Positions 6,382 to 12,954 of a stretch of DNA of 12,954 nt are shown here, in pieces. The notes beneath the pieces are model-generated. The model ran no database searches and was not told the origin of the DNA. It saw only the letters and a list, made by a program, of their open reading frames with translations. Position 1 is the stretch's first letter. Every line of letters starts with the position of its first letter. Location of the stretch: the NCBI GenBank assembly GCA_029865665.1, contig JARXAV010000072.1, positions 1-12,954 of the forward strand, in the 5' to 3' direction. The position numbers were made by a program, and so were the translations under genes. This DNA comes from Flectobacillus sp. GTDB lineage: Bacteria > Bacteroidota > Bacteroidia > Cytophagales > Spirosomataceae.

Positions 6382-7422
6382 CTACTTCTTCGTTACTTTC
6401 TTGATAGCCTCCACTTCACTTTGTTTATAGATACTTCCGTCTATTCTGAAAATATCATGAAACCATAGCATTGGTTCTGCACCCGAAGGCATTGGCTCAT
6501 CCCACGCATAAATCGTATTGGTTTTTCCTTGTACGAGTCCCCAGTTAATTGCTCCTACTTTGTATTTTGCAAAAATAGGCAAACAGCTTTCAAAGGTACT
6601 TTTGTGCTTGCGAGCCATGTATTCCGTACAAATTACAGGGCGTTTATAGGTTGTTTGAAAGTCGATAATTTGCTTTTCAAGGTCATCGGCAGGGCGGTAA
6701 TTATGGAAAGTAATAATGTCAGAGTTATTGAGCATAAACTCGTTACTCATTGGATGATCGTGCCACCAGCCTGCCGTAATGGGTTGCGAAGGTTTGGCGG
6801 TTCTTGCCCACTCAAACGATTTTTTGAGTAATGGTACCACGGCATCCATGTAGCCAGAGTTGGAAGGCTCGTTGAAAATATCCCATACTAATACTCGATT
6901 ATCCTGTGCAAAATGTCCGATAACTCCTTTGGTATAGTCTTCTAAACGTCCCCATGTTCTTGAATCAAACAGCATTTTTGTGCCAGGGCATCTAGCCCAA
7001 CCTGAGTTATGAATACCTAGTTTGGGTTGCATTTGTTTGCCTGCTTTAGGGTCGTCGTTCCAGCAAGAGTCAAACAAAATAAACATAATTTTGATGTGGT
7101 GTTTGTCAGCAATGCTTAAAAACTCATCCATACGCTTTAGAAAACCTGCCTTATCGGTTTCGTAAGGAATATTATGAAGGAAAACCCGCATGATATTCAT
7201 ACCCAATCCCTCTGCCCAAGCCAATTCACGGTCGATGGTCACAGGGTCAAAGGTATCCGCTTGCCACATTTCAAGTTCGTTAATGGCTGTACTCGGAATA
7301 AAATTAGCTCCTACCAATTGAGGCTGTTTAGCATACCAGTCGTTCGCTTTTTTAGCAGACCACTGCTGAGCAAACATGGGAAGTGAAGCAATCAAAAAAA
7401 AGAGAATGAATGACTTTTTCAT
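6382..7422 (-). CDS. Secreted cellulase-superfamily glycoside hydrolase (GH5-like)
   Basis: 346 residues. Residues 1-18 are a signal peptide (MKKSFILFFLIASLPMFA), followed by a single TIM-barrel catalytic domain. The acid/base Glu185 lies in DIFNEPSN (the GH5 NEP motif), HNY is at 240-242, the likely nucleophile Glu267 is in ICTEYMAR and the conserved Trp294 in INWGLVQG. Such proteins cleave beta-linked glycans (cellulose, mannan, xylan or glucan); the order of motifs supports clan GH-A, but the subfamily and substrate cannot be set from sequence. Related Bacteroidota proteins are often loosely named 1,4-beta-xylanase. There is no carbohydrate-binding module and no T9SS tail, so it is probably periplasmic or surface-exposed by another route. 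It converges on the esterase and is divergent from the metalloprotease. Confidence 0.87.
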   Translation of the reverse strand: MKKSFILFFLIASLPMFAQQWSAKKANDWYAKQPQLVGANFIPSTAINELEMWQADTFDPVTIDRELAWAEGLGMNIMRVFLHNIPYETDKAGFLKRMDEFLSIADKHHIKIMFILFDSCWNDDPKAGKQMQPKLGIHNSGWARCPGTKMLFDSRTWGRLEDYTKGVIGHFAQDNRVLVWDIFNEPSNSGYMDAVVPLLKKSFEWARTAKPSQPITAGWWHDHPMSNEFMLNNSDIITFHNYRPADDLEKQIIDFQTTYKRPVICTEYMARKHKSTFESCLPIFAKYKVGAINWGLVQGKTNTIYAWDEPMPSGAEPMLWFHDIFRIDGSIYKQSEVEAIKKVTKK

Positions 7423-7481
7423 TAGTTTAAATGGCGTTTTGATTGAAATGATTACACCTCAAATCTCACCAGAAAAGCCTT

Positions 7482-7513
7482 GAAATCTATCATTGTCTCT
7501 AGGGATTATACAA
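7482..7513 (-). promoter_or_regulatory. Predicted promoter of the GH5-like gene
   Basis: The minus strand has TAGATTTC (plus 7482-7489, seven of eight positions of TAnnTTTG) with ATTG (TTG at plus 7511-7513) 21 bases upstream. It would give a leader of about 50 bases. Confidence 0.4.
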
Positions 7514-7588
7514 TTTAATTGACTAATAGTTCTTTTTGGGCTTGTTGGAAATTTTGATGGAAGAATTTCTGCTTTTACAATAGTTTTA

Positions 7589-7596
7589 TAACTTTG
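7589..7596 (+). promoter_or_regulatory. Predicted -7 element of the metalloprotease gene
   Basis: TAACTTTG is a perfect TAnnTTTG match 33 bases before the ATG at 7630. No good TTTG -33 element is found at the usual distance, the nearest (7553-7556) being too far, so only the -7 half is supported. Confidence 0.45.
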
Positions 7597-7629
7597 TGTT
7601 CTAAAATAAACTTATATTTCAACTTATCT

Positions 7630-10600
7630 ATGAAGATTCAACTCCTAAAAGTATTGGTACTTTGCTGTACCTTTCTGTCGTTTGGCACGACCGCTCAACA
7701 TTATTCATTTAATCCCGAAACACCACCACCACTTACTTTTCCAAAGCCTGCTCTAGTACCTTGTGGTTTGCATGATGATGTTTTACCAGACAGTGTTGTA
7801 CAATATATGAAGATGGCACCAACTTGGGCTAAGCAACGAGCCGCCCGAAAAGCAGCTACGGATTTATATATTTGCCGTATTGCAGTGGATATTGATTCTG
7901 ATACGTATGAGCAATTTAATCGAGACACTACGCTCATTAAGTATGAAGTAATCAAGATGATTGACCAAGCTTCTCGGATATTTGAGAAAGAAATCAATAC
8001 CAAGCTGGTTGTTTCAATTGTTAATATTTGGAAAAATCCAGCTACTGACCCATATAAAAATGTGTCGGATATTTATGCTTTGTACAACAACCTGACTTCT
8101 ACGTGGTTTACGACGAATGCACAGCTTAAAAGCCTTTCTTCTAAGTATGATAAGCTAATGTATATTAACTCAAAGGGCTTTTCTGGAGCAGGCGGATTGG
8201 GTAGCCTTGGTGGTAAGCAAAGTGTGGTAGGCTGGGGTGGAATAAGTACTATCGCCCACGAACTAGGACATAATTTTGGCTCTCCACACACGCAGTCGTG
8301 CAGTTGGCCTGGAGGAGTCATAGATTATTGCTATGCTTCTGAAAGTGACTGTTATACAGGAGCCTTAGATGAACAGAGAGGCACGCTGATGAGTTATTGT
8401 AATATAAGATTAGCAACCTTTCATCCCATTTGTCAGGCGGTGATGTTGCAACATGCTAGTACAAAGTTAGCTAAGGTTAGTAGTGCCACGAATATCCCTT
8501 CGATACAGCCAGTCCTGAACTTTGATGGACAGTCTATGATTATCTGGAATCCTGATACTAATGCGGAAAAATATGTGGTTGAGTTTTCAGACAAAAGTGA
8601 TTTTGCCAGTGTTACAACTTCTGATACATCAAGTATCAATGCCTATAATTTTACTAAAATCGCTCGGGGTAAGCTTTATACTAGAATCAAGTCAATAAAT
8701 CGAGTAGGGGTTTCGTCATGGTCAAATGTGATGTCTATTGTAGTTTCAGATACGGCTTTGTTGGCACCAGTATTGCTATCGCCAGCAAATAACTCAGGAA
8801 ATATTGCCTATAGTTCAGCCCTTAACCTGAAATTCAATCCTGTTGCTAGTGCTAGTTCTTACGATATAGAGGTAACTTCTGTGAGTGACATAGGGTTTAA
8901 ATCAGCCTCAACGATTAGAACTTCTGTTACTGCCACAAGCTACTCATTCACACCATCTAGTAATTATGGGTATATCTGGCGAGTACGGGCTGTAAGAGGA
9001 GGTATAAAAGGAGCTTGGTCTGACTATTTTAGATTTTTTACGACTACTTCCTATACTCTTACCTTTCCTAAAGGTACGAATGCCGCTGCACGAACGGACT
9101 TACCTCTGGTGTTTCCGATTGGCTACTATGGTAATACCTTAACCTCAAAGGCTACTGTAAGCTTAACGATTTCAACGAAGGCAGATTTCTCTAATCCAGT
9201 GTTAGTCAAAAGTGCGAGAACTTCAGACTATACAAGTTACTACTATACCTTTATGACGAGTAATTTGCAGTCCAATACGTTCTATTATGCAAAAATCGAA
9301 GAAAGTTATGATACCGATAATCCCGTAAATAATATTCCTAAAGGGACTATTATATCAAGCGTGATTACTACGTTTAATACGTCGAGTCAGACGGAATATC
9401 CACAATGCAAGTATTTCAATAACGATATAAATTCGCTCATACATCCAACTATTAGTAGTATCAGAGGTGGGAAAAATGGCGTGTTTTTGCAGACATCTGG
9501 TGGTATTCAAAAAATACATACAGATAGTTTGATGGTAAGTGATTTTGGTCGTAGTAGTACTGGAGGTTTGTTTGGAAATTCATTGTCGTCTTTTGGAACG
9601 TCCAATGATGATTCTTCCATTTGGGCTATATCTCCAATAAGTCTGAGAAAGACTTTTGTCGGAACTTTTCCAGTTACAGAATATGCTTTGAATACGCTGA
9701 GTCAGTCGAACGGAAAACAAAAGGTTGCCAATCAGGTTTTATTACCTTATCTAGGAGATTCCCTCTATCGAGTTGCTTCCAGCTTCAATGTTAACAGTAG
9801 TACACAATTGGTATTTTCGTCTTCTTCTATTTACTATCTCTTGAAGGTATCAGGCGGGAAGATTGAAATACTCCTACCTTTTGGTAAAAATAATTATGTT
9901 TATCATACCGTTGCTAATGACAAAGAGGCGTGGTTTAGAGTATATAACCAAGTTAAAAGTAGATATGAAATCTGGCGATATTCATTTCAGACTGGTCAGA
10001 AGACAATTTATTCAGTAGATCAAGTTAAAGAATTTGGGTTTTATATAGGACAAATGGCATTGGATCTAGCAGGAAATTTATGGCTTTATTCCTTTGACTG
10101 GCAATATAAGTTACTGAAGTTTGATGGAACGACTTGGTCTAATCAGACAGGAAGTACCATGCTTTATGGTCCGTCTCTTATTACTACAGACTCAAATGGG
10201 AAGGTGTATCTTTTGGATGATTTTAAAGTACTTCAACATAACGGAACCTCTATTAAAACGGTGATTGATAATGTTCCGTTTACCAATTTGAACAGTATGA
10301 TTGTAGATAATAGAGGAAAGATTTGGTTCGATTCAAAGTATCATGGTTTATTGCGTTTTGACCCCTGTACTTCTATGATAACAAAACCTACATTAACCTC
10401 TAGTAATACTGTTATTGATTATGGCGAGTCTATCGCTCTGCAAGCTCAAGGCTGTACAAATACTTTATGGTCTTGGTCAGACAAGAAAGGTAATTTAGGT
10501 GAACTTCTGACGCAAACAAAAGGGATAAGAGAGTTTTTGCCAACCAGTAATACAACCTATATTGCAAGATGTGCAAATGAGAATAATTGTTTGAGTGAAG

Positions 10601-11628
10601 GGGTAAGCATAGCTATTAATGTATTGCCTACCATTTACTTAACTACTGATACAAAGAAAATTTGTCAGGGTGATACCATAACACTAAATCCTAAGTTTGC
10701 AGGTGAATTTGATGCAGCGAATAAATGGAGTTTTTATTTAAAGTTGGGTAATTCAAGGACAGCTATTACATTCAATACGGATACTAAAACTTTTTCAATA
10801 CCAGTGCATTCAAGTACGAAAGAAGGACAATATTATCTAAAAATGGAAGCAAGTCATCCTGCTATTCAATCTAAAGACTCCGTGTTAGTTAATCTCCAAA
10901 AATCACCTAGTTTAACTACAAAGGATTTTGAGATTTGCGAGACTCAGCAGCTGACACTTTCTGTGCTTTCGGATGCTGCTACTTATCAATGGAGTAACCG
11001 TGCTGGAAGTTTTACATCGAACGTGAAAAATCCTGTGATTAATTCTATCAGTACAAGTTACACGGGAAATTATAGTGTGATAGCCATAGGAGAAAATGGC
11101 TGTAAGTCAACAGGGAGCATCATCGTAAAAGTAAACCCTACCCCGAAGCCAATTGCTAGTCTTTCAGGTGCAATGTATGCTGGTACAGAGGCTAGGTTTT
11201 ATGCGACTGGAGCATCTTCTTACTCATGGACTGGCCCTAATGGATTTACTAGTAAAGACCAGTCGTTGACCATCAGTAGATTAAGCATAGCTAACGAAGG
11301 ACTATATACCCTAAAAGGAACAGATTTAATCGGTTGTACTGGTGAAACGAGTGTGACCCTAAAGTTACAACTAGCTTTAGGGAAAGAAACAGAGGAAAAT
11401 GCCAATCTACTTGTATTTCCGAATCCCACAAATGATGTACTTCGAATTAGAACGAATTTGGAGGGAATAGCAACTGTAAAATTAATAGATGCTCTTGGTA
11501 GAGAAGTATTAGGACATACATTCAGAAAAGAAACAGCTATATACACATCCGAATATGCTAAAGGTGTTTACTTCATTGAGGTGGAACAACAAGGATTTAA
11601 AGAAGTCCGAAAAGTAATTATTCAGTAA
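7630..11628 (+). CDS. Large secreted zinc metalloprotease (reprolysin/M12B-like) with Fn3-, propeller- and Ig-like modules and T9SS sorting domain
   Basis: 1332 residues from ATG at 7630; a TTG at 7594 would add 12 residues and spoil the signal peptide. Residues 1 to about 23 are a signal peptide. The protease domain covers about 80-280: zinc site HELGHNFGSPH (210-220, with His210, Glu211, His214, His220) and Met-turn GTLMSYCN (Met254), several Cys nearby. About 290-590 look like three fibronectin III-type segments. About 600-920 look like a propeller (recurrent WxxS/FDG/LxRFD patterns). About 930-1255 are three or four Ig-like domains rich in Thr/Ser. Residues 1257-1332 are a T9SS type A sorting domain (FPNPTNDVL, GVYFIEV). 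It probably digests external protein or matures surface proteins. All zinc ligands are present. The borders of the middle modules are approximate. Confidence 0.9.
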   Translation: MKIQLLKVLVLCCTFLSFGTTAQHYSFNPETPPPLTFPKPALVPCGLHDDVLPDSVVQYMKMAPTWAKQRAARKAATDLYICRIAVDIDSDTYEQFNRDTTLIKYEVIKMIDQASRIFEKEINTKLVVSIVNIWKNPATDPYKNVSDIYALYNNLTSTWFTTNAQLKSLSSKYDKLMYINSKGFSGAGGLGSLGGKQSVVGWGGISTIAHELGHNFGSPHTQSCSWPGGVIDYCYASESDCYTGALDEQRGTLMSYCNIRLATFHPICQAVMLQHASTKLAKVSSATNIPSIQPVLNFDGQSMIIWNPDTNAEKYVVEFSDKSDFASVTTSDTSSINAYNFTKIARGKLYTRIKSINRVGVSSWSNVMSIVVSDTALLAPVLLSPANNSGNIAYSSALNLKFNPVASASSYDIEVTSVSDIGFKSASTIRTSVTATSYSFTPSSNYGYIWRVRAVRGGIKGAWSDYFRFFTTTSYTLTFPKGTNAAARTDLPLVFPIGYYGNTLTSKATVSLTISTKADFSNPVLVKSARTSDYTSYYYTFMTSNLQSNTFYYAKIEESYDTDNPVNNIPKGTIISSVITTFNTSSQTEYPQCKYFNNDINSLIHPTISSIRGGKNGVFLQTSGGIQKIHTDSLMVSDFGRSSTGGLFGNSLSSFGTSNDDSSIWAISPISLRKTFVGTFPVTEYALNTLSQSNGKQKVANQVLLPYLGDSLYRVASSFNVNSSTQLVFSSSSIYYLLKVSGGKIEILLPFGKNNYVYHTVANDKEAWFRVYNQVKSRYEIWRYSFQTGQKTIYSVDQVKEFGFYIGQMALDLAGNLWLYSFDWQYKLLKFDGTTWSNQTGSTMLYGPSLITTDSNGKVYLLDDFKVLQHNGTSIKTVIDNVPFTNLNSMIVDNRGKIWFDSKYHGLLRFDPCTSMITKPTLTSSNTVIDYGESIALQAQGCTNTLWSWSDKKGNLGELLTQTKGIREFLPTSNTTYIARCANENNCLSEGVSIAINVLPTIYLTTDTKKICQGDTITLNPKFAGEFDAANKWSFYLKLGNSRTAITFNTDTKTFSIPVHSSTKEGQYYLKMEASHPAIQSKDSVLVNLQKSPSLTTKDFEICETQQLTLSVLSDAATYQWSNRAGSFTSNVKNPVINSISTSYTGNYSVIAIGENGCKSTGSIIVKVNPTPKPIASLSGAMYAGTEARFYATGASSYSWTGPNGFTSKDQSLTISRLSIANEGLYTLKGTDLIGCTGETSVTLKLQLALGKETEENANLLVFPNPTNDVLRIRTNLEGIATVKLIDALGREVLGHTFRKETAIYTSEYAKGVYFIEVEQQGFKEVRKVIIQ

Positions 11629-11633
11629 CAAAC

Positions 11634-11668
11634 AAAAAATCCCTAGCCGATATGACTAGGGATTTTTT
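11634..11668. terminator. Bidirectional intrinsic terminator between convergent genes
   Basis: AAAAAATCCCTAG (11634-11646) pairs perfectly with CTAGGGATTTTTT (11656-11668) around a 9-base loop. It begins 5 bp after the metalloprotease stop and ends one base before the stop codon of the opposing gene, so it serves both. Confidence 0.9.
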
Positions 11669-11669
11669 G

Positions 11670-12641
11670 TTACTTCTTCATTTCTTCCGATTCAGCTCGG
11701 GCTTTAATCACCTGTAAAATGTTATTCTGAATATCCTGCATAATCCATCTAGCCCACCAACTTGCATAGAAATTGAAGGTGGTGCTTAATTTGAAATTAC
11801 TGTATAAATGCAAACGGTAAGTATCATCATTGAGAGGTTCTAATTCATACGTTCCATTCAAAACGTCAAAATAATCTCCTCCGATTACCACGTGTTCGTC
11901 CATCGTGGTTGAAGGTATTTCGTGCTTACGTGCTTGAATGCGGAATACCATTCGTTGCTGTTCTTGATAGTCCAATACGGTTTCGTCAAATACCAATCCA
12001 TTTGTAAAAATCGCCTTACGATACGCCCCAATGCCGTTGTAATTTAATTCAGCTCGTACAGGTCTAGGAAATCCTAATGTTTTAGTTAGCCAACCCTTGT
12101 CTTGTTCCATCGGAATTTCTCGCACACGAGTGACGTTCTTCCAGATGGTATTTCCTGACGCATGAATATCAATAACGGTATAAGCCTTGTAAGTGCCTGG
12201 GATAGCACCAAGCTGTTTTTCTAGTGGAGCAATTAGTAGAGGCAAAAGACAAAATGCCGAAATATACAATTTGTTATCGTGTTTCCTTTTGTTGAGAGCC
12301 GAGCCATAAGAACCACCCACCGAACCAGCTAAGGCAAACAAAGGTAAAACCATCAGCCAACACGCCCAACCTTCCCACCTAAAGGCAATCGTAATGAGCA
12401 TAAAAATACCAATTGGAACCCATGGTGCCATCAGGTAATAAGCTCGTTTTGCAGCTTTTTCTGGAGGAGAAAAATAGACTGTCAGAATACCCACGATGGT
12501 TGGTAAGCAAAACAAAAAACTAACAGACATTACAGAAAATAGAGACCCCCATGTATTAATTCCAAATACAAAACGGAGAAAAATGGCATATCCCGTTGGA
12601 ACAGCAAAGACTTTGAGAGCAGTGAGGAGTTTGTTATTCAT
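11670..12641 (-). CDS. Membrane protein with C-terminal SRPBCC/START-like domain
   Basis: 323 residues from ATG. About five hydrophobic segments (roughly 8-27, 33-56, 69-88, 90-110 and 124-141) are followed by a soluble part of about 180 residues. That part has the look of a SRPBCC/START-like (polyketide cyclase/dehydrase) ligand-binding domain: an N-terminal VWxxV-like strand (TIWKNVTRV, 165-173), alternating beta strands, and a long amphipathic C-terminal helix (about 292-320, WWARWIMQDIQNNILQVIK). Proteins of this fold bind hydrophobic ligands; no ligand can be named. The gene is the last of a minus-strand operon, 19 bp after the 28-codon ORF, and ends at the shared terminator. The fold assignment is by pattern only. 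Confidence 0.75.
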   Translation of the reverse strand: MNNKLLTALKVFAVPTGYAIFLRFVFGINTWGSLFSVMSVSFLFCLPTIVGILTVYFSPPEKAAKRAYYLMAPWVPIGIFMLITIAFRWEGWACWLMVLPLFALAGSVGGSYGSALNKRKHDNKLYISAFCLLPLLIAPLEKQLGAIPGTYKAYTVIDIHASGNTIWKNVTRVREIPMEQDKGWLTKTLGFPRPVRAELNYNGIGAYRKAIFTNGLVFDETVLDYQEQQRMVFRIQARKHEIPSTTMDEHVVIGGDYFDVLNGTYELEPLNDDTYRLHLYSNFKLSTTFNFYASWWARWIMQDIQNNILQVIKARAESEEMKK

Positions 12642-12660
12642 GGCGTTGGTTTATAATTCT

Positions 12661-12747
12661 TTAACAAGATAATGGATTGATGGGAATAATGGAAGTACAC
12701 AATAAACACGATAGTAATCCTAGTGAATAAATTAATACTTTTTTCAT
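12661..12747 (-). CDS. Small 28-residue hydrophobic protein, translationally coupled to the exonuclease gene
   Basis: Reads MKKVLIYSLGLLSC and then a short tail with two more Cys, ending NPLSC. The ATG overlaps the TGA stop of the exonuclease gene (ATGA), and an AGGAG ribosome binding site (plus 12754-12758) lies six bases before it, within the exonuclease 3' end. Such a strong Shine-Dalgarno sequence is unusual in Bacteroidota and argues for real translation. The N-terminus is a short signal-like or membrane segment; LLSC (11-14) resembles a lipobox, which would leave a 15-residue lipopeptide. It may equally be a short membrane peptide or a leader coupling the exonuclease to the membrane protein gene 19 bp downstream. 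Function unknown. Confidence 0.6.
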   Translation of the reverse strand: MKKVLIYSLGLLSCLLCTSIIPINPLSC

Positions 12748-12954
12748 TTCGTTCTCCTTTCATCCAACTTCCATTGTCCCCAAAGTTTCAAAAAAACTTT
12801 AGCAATATTCTTAGCATCGTCAATTCCTCGGTGATGCGTACCTTCTAAGGTCAAATCCTCTTTCGCTAGGGCAGCCTTCATGCCTAAGGAACGAGTGTTT
12901 TTAATTTTGCTATATTGGTGTTTAATGCTGATGTGTGCATCTAGCCAGTCAATA
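12744..12954 (-). CDS. 3'-5' exonuclease, DEDDh family (KapD/ERI-1-like), C-terminal part, cut by the window edge
   Basis: An open frame of 69 residues runs in from the right edge and stops at TGA. It carries SLGMKAALAKEDL and then EGTHHRGIDDAKNIAKVF, which matches the last motif of DEDDh exonucleases: the catalytic His (second His of HHRG, residue 41 of the fragment) and the metal-binding Asp five residues later (46). The other acidic motifs must lie upstream, outside the window. The family trims DNA or RNA from the 3' end; members like KapD and ERI-1 are thought to act on RNA. The fragment ends with a charged tail (KLDERRTK) that also encodes the ribosome binding site of the next ORF, with an ATGA overlap. 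Confidence 0.85.
   Translation of the reverse strand, partial: IDWLDAHISIKHQYSKIKNTRSLGMKAALAKEDLTLEGTHHRGIDDAKNIAKVFLKLWGQWKLDERRTK

Overview
The window looks like chromosomal DNA of a Bacteroidota bacterium, most likely a free-living Cytophagales-type polysaccharide and protein degrader. The evidence is the presence of type IX secretion (T9SS) C-terminal sorting domains on two large secreted proteins, BACON and PKD modules, TAnnTTTG-type -7 promoter elements, mostly absent Shine-Dalgarno sequences, and AT-rich intergenic DNA. No genus can be fixed from the sequence alone. There are no rRNA or tRNA genes, CRISPR arrays or recognisable transposases.

Left part (1-3184): a minus-strand gene for a secreted modular protein (signal peptide, seven RCC1-like repeats, PKD, three BACON repeats, T9SS sorting domain). 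It is split by a single-base loss in repeat 2 at about 2328-2330. Restoring one base gives one 807-residue protein and completes a seven-repeat RCC1 array. The gene has a good Bacteroidota promoter about 270 bases upstream and a long leader ending in a terminator-like hairpin. The whole unit lies between two gapless 117-bp direct repeats (1-117 and 3068-3184) with a 9-bp-stem hairpin in each.

Middle part (3192-7422): a D-2-hydroxyacid dehydrogenase (minus) is divergent from a secreted type B carboxylesterase (plus). The esterase converges on a secreted cellulase-superfamily (GH5-like) glycosidase (minus), and strong hairpins lie between the two. The esterase and glycosidase could act together on decorated polysaccharide, but that is inferred from proximity and secretion only.

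Right part (7482-12954): a divergent promoter region leads rightwards into a 1332-residue secreted metalloprotease (HExxHxxGxxH zinc site, Fn3-like, propeller-like and Ig-like modules, T9SS tail). It ends at a 13-bp-stem bidirectional terminator. Converging on this is a minus-strand operon: the C-terminal part of a DEDDh 3'-5' exonuclease (cut by the window edge), a previously easy-to-miss 28-codon small ORF that overlaps its stop by ATGA and has a strong AGGAG ribosome binding site, and a 323-residue protein with about five membrane segments plus a SRPBCC/START-like domain.

Overall this is a secretion and degradation neighbourhood with a few small operons rather than one clear new system. 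The observations most worth pursuing are the repeat-bounded, frameshifted RCC1-PKD-BACON gene with its leader, and the exonuclease, small protein and membrane protein operon.
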